Positions 49,134-58,039 of a stretch of DNA of 64,000 nucleotides are shown piece by piece. A program made the translations under genes and the position numbers. This stretch comes from Micromonospora gifhornensis (GTDB lineage Bacteria > Actinomycetota > Actinomycetes > Mycobacteriales > Micromonosporaceae), in NCBI RefSeq assembly GCF_016863515.1, contig NZ_BOPA01000038.1, forward strand, positions 21,389 to 85,388, in the 5' to 3' direction. A model generated the notes under the pieces. The model worked only from the letters and a program-made list of their open reading frames with translations. It was not told where the DNA came from and did not search any database. The stretch's first letter is position 1. Each line of letters begins with the position of its first letter.

Positions 49134-49336
49134 ACGCTGCCGAACCCTGTTGGCGCACGTCGACTCGTTCGACCGACTCCGGTGGCAACTGCGTCGAGGT
49201 AGCGGACAACCTTCCGGGAATGGTGCTGGTGCGCGACAGCAAGGACCGCCCCGGCCCAGCACTGACCTTCACCCCAGCCGCCTGGCACGCGTTCCTCACC
49301 CTGGCCCGCGAAGCAGCACCCTCCGCTCTTCGCTGA
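49130..49336 (+). CDS. DUF397 domain protein (partner of copy 2)
   Basis: A 68-residue protein: CWRTSTRSTDSGGNCVEVAD, VLVRDSKDRPG and FTPAAWHAFLTLA. Its ATG overlaps the upstream TGA (ATGA), implying coupled translation with the HTH/DUF5753 gene. Confidence 0.92.
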   Translation: MNAAEPCWRTSTRSTDSGGNCVEVADNLPGMVLVRDSKDRPGPALTFTPAAWHAFLTLAREAAPSALR

Positions 49337-49615
49337 CCCCTCGCCGAGCGACGGCGTCGACGTCAATGTGGCGCAGGTCGTCGTACACAAGAGGCCGGAA
49401 CAGGGCTGAATACGCCAACTCGCCGTGCGCGGGTGTCTCCAAGCGGCCCGGCGGGGGCGAAGGTGGGTCGCAGCAGGGCTCGATCTTGCGCGAGGGGCGC
49501 TCCGCTCGGGTGGGATGGCGCTCGATTCCGAGCGTGATCATGCTGGGGAAGGCGGCAGTCTGGGGTTTATCCACAGGGGCAGCGCGCGGGGTGTCTGAGC
49601 TGACACCGTCTGGGT
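49337..49615. other. Gap upstream of the broken DUF559-type gene
   Basis: About 280 nt with no gene seen. It ends with a perfect classical DnaA box, TTATCCACA, at 49567-49575 followed by GGGGCAGC, a layout shared with the DUF4192 upstream region at 15.9 kb (box followed by GGGGC). Confidence 0.4.
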
Positions 49616-50110
49616 ATGTCCAGATCGCCTCGTCGGCCGCCGCAGTTGCGGGGGCGCATCTTCCGTGGTTCGCGCGCGATCTCGCGTGGCCTGCTCACCC
49701 GCAACGAGCTGCGTAGTTCCGCCTGGCGGCCGCTCTTTCGCGGCGGTCGACCTGGCGGATGCCGGTGCCGAGTCGCCGCAGGAGTCCCGCGCTCGGGTTC
49801 GGCTCGTGTTGGCCGGGCTGCCGCGTCCGCGTACCCAATGGGTGGTGTCGGCCCAGGGCCGGTTCCTCGCCCGTCTCGATCTTGCTTGGCCGGACTATCG
49901 GGTGGCGATCGAGTACGACGGCCTCTGGCACGACAACCCGGCGCAGTTCGACGCGGATCGCCGACGGCTCAACCGAGTGGTCGGCGGTGACTGGATCGTC
50001 CTGCACCTGACTGCGAAGCGCCTCCGCGAGGACTTCGACGGCTTCGTCGCCGAGGTGCGGGCCGCCCTACGCTCCCGCTCCCACGGCCACGGCCACGGTC
50101 GTGGTCGTGG
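49616..50110 (+). pseudogene. Remnant of a DUF559-type (restriction-endonuclease-like) protein
   Basis: The N-terminal part, from ATG 49616, reads LRGRIFRGSRAISRGLLTRNELRSSAWRPLFR, the typical start of an actinobacterial protein with an AbiEi-like N-terminus and DUF559 C-terminus. Around 49740 the frame changes by one and the text jumps to DLADAGAESPQESRARVRLVLAGL...LDLAWPDYRVAIEYDGLWHD...RRRLNRVVGGDWIVLHLTAKRLRED, the DUF559 nuclease fold. The middle of the usual protein is missing, so a deletion with frameshift destroyed the gene. The 3' end runs into the ABC permease stop and GGCCAC/GGTCGT repeats. Confidence 0.7.
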
Positions 50111-50120
50111 TCGTGGACCG

Positions 50121-51800
50121 TCAGCGGCGCGGGGTGACGGCGGTCAGCAGTTCGGGCTGGCGGCGGTCCAGGGCGTCTCCGGCCAGGTAGGAGCCGAGCA
50201 GCGCCACGCCGACGCCGTAGAGGACACCCAGGGGCAGGCCCAACCAGAGCCAGGCGTCGCCGAGCAGCGCGGCGGCGATCACCGTGGGTAGGCCGGTCGC
50301 GGCGGTGGCGACCATGGCCACCAGGGCCAGCAGGCTCTTGGTCACCCCGGCGCCGCTGTTCATCGCGAACGGGTTGCTCGTCTCGGGCAGGGAGTACGCG
50401 GCGAGCACGGAGACGAACGAGTTGACCGCCAGCCCTGCGCCGAAGGTGGCGATCAGGGTGCCGGCCATGAAGCCCATCCAGGTCGGCTCGCCGAGGATCA
50501 ACGCCATCACCACGGACACGAGGACCAGCATGGGCAGTACGTAGAGGGAGAAGGCGACCATCCGGGCGCGCAACTCCAGGCGGCCGGGTATGCCGGCGAT
50601 CACGTTGGCCGCGTACGCGCTGCCGTCGAAACCGAACTGGTTGGCGAGGGTCATCGCGGCCAGCAGCCCGACGAAGAGCATGGAGAGGCTGACCAGCAGC
50701 GGTGAGGTGTCGGAGGGCAGGCTGAAGCCCTGCTCGCTGTCGATGCTGAAGCCCTGCCCACCCACGTTGACCATGACCGGCACGAAGAGGCCGATCACCG
50801 CGATGGTGATCAGGTTCGCCCGCCGTCGGGCGTCCCGCCACCAGTAGCGGGCCTCCCGGGCGACAAGTGCGCCGAAGCGGTCCCGGCGCAGCCAGCCGGC
50901 CGCCTGCGGGAACAGCTGGGCCACCGCGCCGCCGCTGACCTCCGGCTTGCCCTTGGCCGACCCGGTGCTGGCCGTACCGATCATCGCCGACTCCAACGAG
51001 CGCGACCACCAGGCCAGCAGCGCGACGATCGTCACGACGGTGATCAGGAGTTTCAGCGGTGCCGCCCAGGCCCGGCCCTGCGCCACGTCGATGCCGGCGG
51101 TCCAGGGTGCGCCGAACGGTGTCCAGCCGATCACGGTCGCCGCACCGGTGAGCCGGTCCCAGTCGGTGTCCCGGATCGCGGCGAGACCGGCCAGCTGCAA
51201 CGGACCGAGCAACGCGGCGGCCACCGCGAGCAGGACCGCCGCCAGGTCGCGTACCCGGCGGGACCGGAGCATGCTGGCGAAGGCGCTGGTCATCGCCCGT
51301 GCGGCGGCGACGCAGAGCAGCAGTCCGGAGATCACTCCGAGGACGGCCACCGCGGCAGCGGGCCAGCCACCGAACGCCCCGGCGGTGACCACCAGACCGG
51401 AGAGCGCCACCAGTACGGCGACCGTGGGCACGCTGACCAGCGCCGCAGCGAACAGCCCGGTGACCAGGGTCCGGCGGGACAGCGGCAGCAACGCGAAGCG
51501 GGCCGGGTCGAGTGTCTCGTCGACGCCGAAGAAGACCAGGGGCAGCAGCAGCCAGCCGAGCACCGTCAGGCCGCCGGCGAACGCGGCGACCAGCAGCGCG
51601 TACCGGTCCTCTCCGGCGAGCCCGGGTGCGGCCAGGCCGAAGAAGGCGGTGGCCGCGAGCCAGAGCCCGACCAGCGAGCCGATCACGAACAACACGGCCC
51701 GCCAGGCCTGACCGCGGAAGTTGTTGCCGATCACCCGCAGCTTGAGCCGGACGAAGTGCCGCGCCTTGACCGGGTGTACGCGCCTGGCCGGGTCGGTCAC
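50121..51800 (-). CDS. ABC-2-type exporter permease
   Basis: A 559-residue membrane protein with about 12 helices in two halves: IGNNFRGQAWRAVLFVIGSLVGLWLAA, LPLVFFGVDETLDPARFALLPLSRRTLVTGLFAA, REARYWWRDARRRANLITIAVIGLFVPVM, NQFGFDGSAYAANVIAGIPGRLELRARM. The pattern fits actinobacterial ABC-2 permeases of unknown cargo. Its GTG overlaps the ATPase stop (GTGA), so both are co-translated. Confidence 0.85.
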   Translation of the reverse strand: MTDPARRVHPVKARHFVRLKLRVIGNNFRGQAWRAVLFVIGSLVGLWLAATAFFGLAAPGLAGEDRYALLVAAFAGGLTVLGWLLLPLVFFGVDETLDPARFALLPLSRRTLVTGLFAAALVSVPTVAVLVALSGLVVTAGAFGGWPAAAVAVLGVISGLLLCVAAARAMTSAFASMLRSRRVRDLAAVLLAVAAALLGPLQLAGLAAIRDTDWDRLTGAATVIGWTPFGAPWTAGIDVAQGRAWAAPLKLLITVVTIVALLAWWSRSLESAMIGTASTGSAKGKPEVSGGAVAQLFPQAAGWLRRDRFGALVAREARYWWRDARRRANLITIAVIGLFVPVMVNVGGQGFSIDSEQGFSLPSDTSPLLVSLSMLFVGLLAAMTLANQFGFDGSAYAANVIAGIPGRLELRARMVAFSLYVLPMLVLVSVVMALILGEPTWMGFMAGTLIATFGAGLAVNSFVSVLAAYSLPETSNPFAMNSGAGVTKSLLALVAMVATAATGLPTVIAAALLGDAWLWLGLPLGVLYGVGVALLGSYLAGDALDRRQPELLTAVTPRR

Positions 51801-52561
51801 CGGGACAGCCACGACAACTCCTCGCCGGTTGCCGTACGCCCGCCGACCACCTCGACGAAGACCTCTTCCAGCGAGCGCTCCCCGCGTACCTCCTCCAGGG
51901 TGCCGACCCGCTTGATGGTGCCCTCGGCGAGGATCGCCACGTGCGAGCAGAGGCGCTGCACGACCTCCATGACGTGACTGGAGAAGACCACCGTCCCGCC
52001 GCCGGTGACGTACCGCTGGAGGATGTCGCGGATCAGCGCCGCCGAGACCGGGTCGACCGCCTCGAAGGGCTCGTCCAGCACCAGCAGCCGGGGTCCGTGC
52101 AGCAGGGCGCAGGCGAGGCCGATCTTCTTCTTCATGCCGGCCGAGTAGTCCACCACCAGGGTGCGGCCGGCGTCGGAGAGGGCGAGCACGTCGATCAGCT
52201 CCGCCGCGCGCTGGTCGACGACCGCCGGGTCCATGCCGCGCAGCAGCCCGTGGTACGCCAGCAGCTCGGCGCCGCTGAGCCGGTCGAAGAGCCGTACGCC
52301 GTCGGGCATCACCCCGAACAGCCGTTTCGCCTCGACCGGGTCGGCCCACACGTCGCGCCCGAGCACCCAGGCGCTGCCGGCGTCCGGTCGCAGCAGCCCG
52401 ACGGCCATCGACAGGGTGGTGGTCTTGCCCGCACCGTTGGGGCCGAGCAGCCCGTAGAACGAGCCCGCCGGTACGTCCAGATTCACTCCGGCCACGGCGA
52501 CCTTGCTGTCGAATCGTTTGGCCAGGCCACGCAGCGCCATCGCAGGGTACTCGCCAGTCAT
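51797..52561 (-). CDS. ABC exporter ATP-binding protein
   Basis: A 254-residue ATPase: Walker A LLGPNGAGKTTTLSM, YSAGMKKKIGLA (signature motif with Ser-Ala-Gly-Met replacing SGGQ), Walker B LLVLDEPFEAVDPV, and H-loop VVFSSHVMEVV. This shorter signature is usual for ABC-2 drug- or lipid-export ATPases. TACGGT-N7-ATG precedes the start. Together with the next gene it forms an exporter of unknown cargo. Confidence 0.92.
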   Translation of the reverse strand: MTGEYPAMALRGLAKRFDSKVAVAGVNLDVPAGSFYGLLGPNGAGKTTTLSMAVGLLRPDAGSAWVLGRDVWADPVEAKRLFGVMPDGVRLFDRLSGAELLAYHGLLRGMDPAVVDQRAAELIDVLALSDAGRTLVVDYSAGMKKKIGLACALLHGPRLLVLDEPFEAVDPVSAALIRDILQRYVTGGGTVVFSSHVMEVVQRLCSHVAILAEGTIKRVGTLEEVRGERSLEEVFVEVVGGRTATGEELSWLSR

Positions 52562-52568
52562 GTGACAG

Positions 52569-52574
52569 ACCGTA
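52569..52574 (-). promoter_or_regulatory. -10 box (TACGGT) before the ABC ATPase
   Basis: TACGGT-N7-ATG(52561) on the minus strand. Confidence 0.45.
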
Positions 52575-52654
52575 TCCGGTGGCGGCCAGCGCTCCCCCAG
52601 TCGCCAGGCTGAGCTTGACTCATCCCACAGTCGTAGGCGTCATCCGCTCCGAGT

Positions 52655-52706
52655 GTTAATAAGGGGCCCTTGCTCTACACGAGGCGTTAATAAGGTGCCC
52701 TTCCTT
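52655..52706 (-). repeat. Dispersed composite intergenic repeat, copy C (inverted)
   Basis: Read on the minus strand it is AAGGAAGGGCACCTTATTAA-C, GCCTCGTGTAGAGC joint, then AAGGGCCCCTTATTAAC: nearly identical to copy A, including the GCACC/GCCCC difference between halves. It ends exactly at the stop codon of the second symporter gene. Confidence 0.85.
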
Positions 52707-54347
52707 TCACAGTCGGAGGCTGTCGGGGGCGTGCAGGCGGAGCATGGTGCGGCCGGTGTCGGCGGGGGTACGGCCACGGGTGGCCAGCGAGACCGCGACC
52801 ATCACCGTGAAGGCCAGCGGCACCGTCCAGGCGGCCGGCTGCGCGGTGAGGGTGGCCGGCCAGCCGCTCAGCGGCGGCCCGAGCACGGTGATCAGCACCG
52901 CCGACACCGCCGCTCCGCCGCCGACCAGGATCCCGGCGGCCGCGCCCGCGTCGGTGAGCCCGCGCCACCAGATGCCGAGCACCAGCAGCGGGCAGAAGCT
53001 GGACGCGGCGACGGCGAAGGCCAGCCCGACCACCTGTGAGACGTCCAGCCCGGAGACGTTCAGCGCGAGGATCAGTGGTACCCCACCGGCGATCACCGTG
53101 GCGAGCCGGAAGCCGCGCACCGAACCACGGCCCAGCACGTCCGTGGAGATAACCCCGGCGACGCTGGTGAGCAGCCCGGACGAGGTGGACAGGAAGGCCG
53201 CGAACGCCCCGGCGGCGACCAGGGCGGCCAGCAGGCGACCGGTGGTCCCGGCACCGAGCGCCGCCTCGGGCAGCAGCACCACCACCGCGTCGGTCTGGCC
53301 GCTGACCAGCAGTTGTGGGGTGTAGATCCGACCCAGCACGCCGTAGATCGTGGGCAGCAGATAGAAGACCCCGACCAGGGCCAGCACCACAAGCGTGGTC
53401 CGGCGGGCGGCGGCGCCGTCCGGGTTGGTGTAGAAGCGGACCAGCACATGCGGCAGCCCCATGGTGCCCAGGAAGGTGGCCAGGATGAGCGAGTACGTGG
53501 CGAACAGTCCCCGGTCGTCCGAGCCAGCGGTGCTGGGCAGCAACCAGTCGGTCGTGCTGGTGGCGGCCCCGGACACCTCGGGCACCGGCTCGCCGGCCGC
53601 GAAGGTCAACTCGTCGCCGGGGTTCACCAGGCGGCTCTGCCCGTCCGGCAGGGTCAGGACGGCGCGATGTTCGACCACGACGGTGGTCGCGGTCCGGAAG
53701 GTCGGCCCGTCGGGCGGGGTCACCGCCGGCCGCCCGTCGGCCTGCCACTGCAGCGCCAGGAAGATCGCGGGTACGGCGAGCGCGGTCAACTTCAGCCAGT
53801 ACTGGAACGCCTGCACGAAGGTGACCGCCCGCATCCCGCCCAGCGCCACGTTGGCGGTCACCACCACCGCCACCACCAGGGCACCCACCGGGTACGGGGA
53901 ACCGGCCAGGGTGGCCAGCGTCAGCCCGGCGCCCTGCAACTGCGGCACCAGGTAGAGCCAGCCGATGAAGATCACGAATACGGTGGCGAGCGTGCGCAGT
54001 CGGCGGGAGCCCAGCCGCAGTTCGCAGAAGTCGGGCAGGGTGAAGGCGCCGGAGCGGCGCAGCGGTGCGGCGACGAAGAGCAGCAGGGCCAGGTAGCCGG
54101 CCGCGAAGCCGACCGGATACCAGAGCACGTCCACGCCGTACTTGAGGATCAGCCCGGCCACGCCGAGGAAGCTGGCCGCCGAGAGGTATTCACCGCCGAT
54201 CGCGGCGGCGTTCCAGGTCGGGCTGACCACCCGCGAGGCGACCAGAAAGTCGGAGGTGGTGCGCGCCAGGCGCAGGCCGTAGAAGCCGATCCCCAGGGTG
54301 GCCAGGGTGACCGCCACGATCGCCGGTACGACGAGGTCGTTTGTCAC
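52707..54347 (-). CDS. Sodium:solute symporter, second ActP-like copy
   Basis: A 546-residue SSS-family transporter: SDFLVASRVVSPTWNAAAIGGEYLSAASFLGVAGL, GAFTLPDFCELRLGSRRLRTLA, GGMRAVTFVQAFQYWLKL, GTMGLPHVLVRFYTNPDGAAARR and FLSTSSGLLTSVAGVISTDVLG. An extracytoplasmic loop of about 90 residues (VTPPDGPTFRTATTVVVEHR...) is longer than in the copy at 45 kb. The GTG start lies 1 nt after the stop of a DUF485-like gene, the same pairing as copy 1. Confidence 0.88.
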   Translation of the reverse strand: MTNDLVVPAIVAVTLATLGIGFYGLRLARTTSDFLVASRVVSPTWNAAAIGGEYLSAASFLGVAGLILKYGVDVLWYPVGFAAGYLALLLFVAAPLRRSGAFTLPDFCELRLGSRRLRTLATVFVIFIGWLYLVPQLQGAGLTLATLAGSPYPVGALVVAVVVTANVALGGMRAVTFVQAFQYWLKLTALAVPAIFLALQWQADGRPAVTPPDGPTFRTATTVVVEHRAVLTLPDGQSRLVNPGDELTFAAGEPVPEVSGAATSTTDWLLPSTAGSDDRGLFATYSLILATFLGTMGLPHVLVRFYTNPDGAAARRTTLVVLALVGVFYLLPTIYGVLGRIYTPQLLVSGQTDAVVVLLPEAALGAGTTGRLLAALVAAGAFAAFLSTSSGLLTSVAGVISTDVLGRGSVRGFRLATVIAGGVPLILALNVSGLDVSQVVGLAFAVAASSFCPLLVLGIWWRGLTDAGAAAGILVGGGAAVSAVLITVLGPPLSGWPATLTAQPAAWTVPLAFTVMVAVSLATRGRTPADTGRTMLRLHAPDSLRL

Positions 54348-54348
54348 C

Positions 54349-54927
54349 TCAACGCTCCGGCCGCTGGACCAGGTCGGTGAAGTCCTGCTCGTTGCGTTCG
54401 GCCAGCCGCACGTACGTCCAGCCGACCGCGACCAGGAACGGGAAGGAGAGCACTGCGAGCAGCAGCCAGGGCAGGTTGACACCGAGGACTGTCATCCGGC
54501 CCACCGAGGGGGCGATGGCGAACAGCCAGGGCAGTCCGCCCAGCCCGACCAGGACCACCGCCGACAGTTGCAGGGCCAGCGCGAGTTGGGCGCGTACCAG
54601 GCCGCGGATCAGCGTCTCGCCGACCCGGGTCTGCTGGGTCAACTCGGTACGGGCACCGCCGGCCCGGTGTCGTCGGCCGGAGACCTCGGCCAACACCACC
54701 CTGGTACGCGCCGCCGGCCCCGATCCGCGCAGCTGCGCGGCAGCCGGCCCCGCAGCCTGAAGCGGCTCCCCAGCCCGGGGCGCTTCCCCAGCCCGGGGCG
54801 GCGATGCAGGCTGAGGCGGCTCCGCAGCCCGGGGCGGCGGGGCGGCCCGCAGCGGCGGGGCGGCGGTCCCGGCTGGCTCGGCTGGCTCGGGTCGGCGGGG
54901 TGCCGGTGGTGAATCCTCGGCGGCCAC
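54349..54927 (-). CDS. DUF485-like membrane protein with long disordered tail
   Basis: A 192-residue protein. Residues 1-90 are Pro/Ala/Arg-rich and repeat PPRAGEAPRAGEP-like units. The C-terminal half has RVGETLIRGLVRAQLALALQLSAVVLVGLGGLPWLFAI and LGVNLPWLLLAVLSFPFLVAVGWTYVRLAERNEQDFTDLV, two helices as in DUF485 proteins. It pairs with the symporter gene that follows. GTG 54927 is the likely start. Its promoter region holds the DnaA-box cluster. Confidence 0.75.
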   Translation of the reverse strand: MAAEDSPPAPRRPEPAEPAGTAAPPLRAAPPPRAAEPPQPASPPRAGEAPRAGEPLQAAGPAAAQLRGSGPAARTRVVLAEVSGRRHRAGGARTELTQQTRVGETLIRGLVRAQLALALQLSAVVLVGLGGLPWLFAIAPSVGRMTVLGVNLPWLLLAVLSFPFLVAVGWTYVRLAERNEQDFTDLVQRPER

Positions 54928-54966
54928 CCCGGCAGTCTCGTCTGCCCGACGGGAATGTCAAGCGGC

Positions 54967-55018
54967 TGTGGACAACCTGTGGACAACCCGCGCGCCCTGT
55001 GGACGAAGCGGTGGACAA
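54967..55018 (-). promoter_or_regulatory. Cluster of four DnaA-box-like 9-mers
   Basis: TGTGGACAA at 54967 and 54978 (both perfect TTGTCCACA on the minus strand), TGTGGACGA at 54998 and GGTGGACAA at 55010 (each one mismatch). All face the same way; start-to-start distances are 11, 20 and 12 bp, so they lie near the same helix face. They fall 40-92 nt upstream of the DUF485-like gene. Confidence 0.6.
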
Positions 55019-55060
55019 GGGGTGGCGACCATGGACGGCCACCACCCCTTCCCGCTCGAC

Positions 55061-57142
55061 TCAGCTGGTCGGGATGGCCATGTCGATGCTCAGCGACCCG
55101 GTCGCAGGCACGGTGAACCGGGCCAGCCGATCGACCCCTTCGGGGTCGGTCACCCGGTAGCGGCCCGAGTGCATCTCGCCGTCGGCGACGAGGTGCAGGT
55201 CGTAGCTCAGGAAGATCCGCTGACGGCCGGTCAGACGCATGGTGAGCTGCCCGTCGGAAACCCAACCACTGCCCGTGATGTCACCGGTGTCGACGCTGTG
55301 GGCGAGCACGAAGCCGTCCCGGAACGGCGTGCCCTCGGTGTTCGTGACGGTGCCGGTGACCTCGACGCCGGGGCCGATCGTCGCATCGAGGGCGGCCGTC
55401 GAGTTGGCGGTGACCGTCACCGGTGCGGCGGTGAACCGGCTCGGCGCGTTGCCCGACCAGACGGTCGCGTACTCGTACCGGCTGAAAACCACCGGCCACG
55501 CGTACGGGCCCAGCCGGGTCAAGGTGTAGTTACCCTGATCGTCGGTGCGGGCGTCCTCCGCGCCGACGCCCGGGTGGCCGGTGAGCACCGACACGCTGAC
55601 GTTCCGAATCGGGGCGCCGGTCTGGGCGTCGGTGACCTGGCCGCTGATCTGCCCCGCCCGGTCGAGTTGCACCGTCGGGGCAGTGGCCACGGCACCGACC
55701 GTGGCGGTGACCACGGCGGCCTCCCGCTCGTCACCGGTGCCGCCGTTCGGGCCGACCCACTGCCGGCCGTACGTCAGGTCCTGCGGCACGACGAACAGCT
55801 TGTGGTCGCCGTCCCGCAGCGGCCCGACCTTGACCTGGCCGCTGCGGTCACTGCACTCGAAATTGGTGTCGGGCAGGCGAACCTGCTTGGCCAGGAAGGC
55901 CCTGACACACACGCCCCGCAGGGGTGCCCCGCTCTGTCGGTCGACCACGGTGGTGGTGATGACCGCTCCCGGGCGCAGCTTGATGGTCAGCTCGGCGGTC
56001 CGGTCGGCCCGTACCCGTATGCCGGTGCGTTCCCGGGGGAAGTACCGGCCGTCCGGCGCGTACAGGTAGATGTCGTGCCGGCCCTCCGGCAGATCCGGGA
56101 TGAGCACCGTGCCGGTGCCGTTGCTGCACTGATCGTGGGCGCAGAAGTTGGCCACCGGAGCACCGGTGACCGAGTCGACTGCCCGGATCCGCAGCGCGCC
56201 GGTGCCGAGCAGGGCGTCGGTGATGCTGGTCTGCTGCCCGCCGTGCACGGTCACCAGATCGGCGAGCTCCGGCACCAACTGTCCCCGGTAGTACTGCTGC
56301 CGGTCGCCCGCGTACAGGCCCACCCGGTAGGCCCCGGCGAGCAGTTGGACGTCGAATCTCCCGTCGGCGTCGGTCTGCGTCCAGGTGCCGGTGTACATGT
56401 TCGGCGTGTACACGGAGATGTCGGCGTCTCGCAGCGGCTGGCCGTCGGCGGTGGTGAACCGGCCCGACAGGTTGCCCACCGGCAGCACCGTGTCGTCGGC
56501 CACGATCTGCGCGTCGGCGGTCACGTCGAAGACGGTGGCCTCGTCCTCGTCGATCTTCCCCGGCACGTACTGGCTCTGGTACGAATCGGCCACCGGCTCG
56601 AAGCTGACCCGGTACCGGCCGGCGATGACGGTCATCTCGTACCGTCCGTCGTCGTCGGTGCGCGCGCTGCCCCAGGTGGAGGCGCCGATGGCCTGACCTT
56701 CGACGCGCAGGTCGGGCACCGGATCGCCGGCGCTGTCGATGATCCGACCGGTGATCGTGCCGGTGGCGAACAGTTGCTCGTCGACGGTGCTGGTGTTGCC
56801 CGCCGTCACGGTGACGGGGTCCGCGTCCCAGGAATAGAGCTGCTGCCGGTGGTACTGCTCCGGTCGACCACCGGGTTGGTAGCCCACCGTGTAGGAGCCC
56901 GCTGCCAACCCGTTGAGGGTGTAGTTGCCCTGGGCGTCGGTGGACGTCTGCGCAATGACGTTGTAGCTCCCGGTTCGGTAGACCAGGACCGGAACGTCGG
57001 GGGCGGCGGTGCCGGCGCTGGTGGTCAGCCGACCAGTGATCGTTCCAGTGGTGCTGGCGAGGGCCGGGGTGGCGCCGGACAGCACGACGGCCAACGCGGC
57101 GATGCCGGCCAGTACGGCCCGGCGGATGTGGGGCAGTTGCAT
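55061..57142 (-). CDS. Secreted protein of tandem CnaB-like repeats
   Basis: A 693-residue protein with a signal peptide (RRAVLAGIAALAVVLSGATPALA) followed by about seven repeats of a beta-sandwich unit with TGTITGRLTTSAGTAAPDVPVLVY, DAQGNYTLNGLAAGSYTVGYQPG and QQLYSWDADPVTVTAG, i.e. carboxypeptidase-regulatory/CnaB-like domains. The last part lacks an LPXTG sorting signal or membrane anchor, so it is secreted or associates non-covalently with the wall. It lies between the transporter genes and the LytS/LytTR genes. Confidence 0.85.
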   Translation of the reverse strand: MQLPHIRRAVLAGIAALAVVLSGATPALASTTGTITGRLTTSAGTAAPDVPVLVYRTGSYNVIAQTSTDAQGNYTLNGLAAGSYTVGYQPGGRPEQYHRQQLYSWDADPVTVTAGNTSTVDEQLFATGTITGRIIDSAGDPVPDLRVEGQAIGASTWGSARTDDDGRYEMTVIAGRYRVSFEPVADSYQSQYVPGKIDEDEATVFDVTADAQIVADDTVLPVGNLSGRFTTADGQPLRDADISVYTPNMYTGTWTQTDADGRFDVQLLAGAYRVGLYAGDRQQYYRGQLVPELADLVTVHGGQQTSITDALLGTGALRIRAVDSVTGAPVANFCAHDQCSNGTGTVLIPDLPEGRHDIYLYAPDGRYFPRERTGIRVRADRTAELTIKLRPGAVITTTVVDRQSGAPLRGVCVRAFLAKQVRLPDTNFECSDRSGQVKVGPLRDGDHKLFVVPQDLTYGRQWVGPNGGTGDEREAAVVTATVGAVATAPTVQLDRAGQISGQVTDAQTGAPIRNVSVSVLTGHPGVGAEDARTDDQGNYTLTRLGPYAWPVVFSRYEYATVWSGNAPSRFTAAPVTVTANSTAALDATIGPGVEVTGTVTNTEGTPFRDGFVLAHSVDTGDITGSGWVSDGQLTMRLTGRQRIFLSYDLHLVADGEMHSGRYRVTDPEGVDRLARFTVPATGSLSIDMAIPTS

Positions 57143-57265
57143 GGGCGTCCAAACGTGAGGCTGCGGGGCGACCCGTGCAGGCACCTGCCCGGCCGACCCG
57201 CGCCCCGTATCGAATCGGCACCACGAGGATAGGCCAGCGCCGATCTTTCAGTCTGCTGTGGACGC

Positions 57266-58039
57266 TCAGCGGCTCCATTCCTGCTTCGCGGCTCGGACCA
57301 GCTTGTCCTTCAACTCCCGGGTGTGCCGCCGACTCACCGGCAGCTCCGCGTCGTCGACCACGACCACGTAGCCGGAATTGACAAGTCGAAGCTCGGCGAT
57401 CAGCCGCAACTGCACCAGGTAGGACCGGTGGATCCGGACGAAACCGGCGTCGGCCCACCGGTCGGCGAGCGTCGCCAGGGACACCCGCACCAGGTGCGAG
57501 CCTTCTGTGGTGTGCAGCCGGGCGTAGTCGCCCTGTGCCTCCACCCAACGCACGGCCGAGCGGGGCAGCATCCGGGTGGAGCCGGCCAGCTCGACGGGGA
57601 TCGTCGGGTCCTCCTCGGCGCGGGCCAGGGCCGCCGGATGCGACGGCAGCACCCGTGACCCGACGACTCGACGCAGCGCCTCGGCGAGCCGCTCCGCGCG
57701 TACCGGCTTGCGGACGTAGTCGGTGGCGCCCAGGTCGAAGGCGTCCGCGGCGCCGTCGTCGTACGCGGTGACGAAGACGATCGCCGGTGGCCGGGCGAAC
57801 TGACGCAGCACCCGGGCCAGTTCCATCCCGTCCAGGCCGGGCATCCGGATGTCCAGGAAGATCACGTCGACCTCGTCGTCGCGGAGCACCCGCAGCGCCT
57901 CGGTGGCGTCGCCGGCCGTGTGCAGCCGAGCCACCCTGGGGTCGGTACGCAGGTGGTACGCCAGCTCGTCCAGGGCCGGTGGTTCGTCGTCCACCGCCAG
58001 CACCCGCAGGAAGCCGGGCGTACCGCCGTTGCCGGTCAC
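57266..58039 (-). CDS. LytTR-family response regulator
   Basis: A 257-residue regulator. The receiver domain has VLAVDDEPPALDELAYHL, phospho-acceptor FLDIRMPGLDG (Asp63) and the VRKPV Lys; the C-terminal LytTR domain has VRWVEAQGDYARLHTTEGSHLVRVSLATLADRWADAGFVRIHRSYLV and LPVSRRHTREL. It is 4 nt overlapped with the LytS-type kinase and so forms a two-component system with it. In related genera such pairs control the acetate symporter genes. Confidence 0.93.
   Translation of the reverse strand: MTGNGGTPGFLRVLAVDDEPPALDELAYHLRTDPRVARLHTAGDATEALRVLRDDEVDVIFLDIRMPGLDGMELARVLRQFARPPAIVFVTAYDDGAADAFDLGATDYVRKPVRAERLAEALRRVVGSRVLPSHPAALARAEEDPTIPVELAGSTRMLPRSAVRWVEAQGDYARLHTTEGSHLVRVSLATLADRWADAGFVRIHRSYLVQLRLIAELRLVNSGYVVVVDDAELPVSRRHTRELKDKLVRAAKQEWSR

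Noticed and set aside
54968..57232. Long open frame on the plus strand opposite the CnaB-repeat gene
   Set aside because: Translation is Gly/Val/Arg/His-rich with no motif, while the minus strand has a signal peptide and recognisable beta-sandwich repeats.
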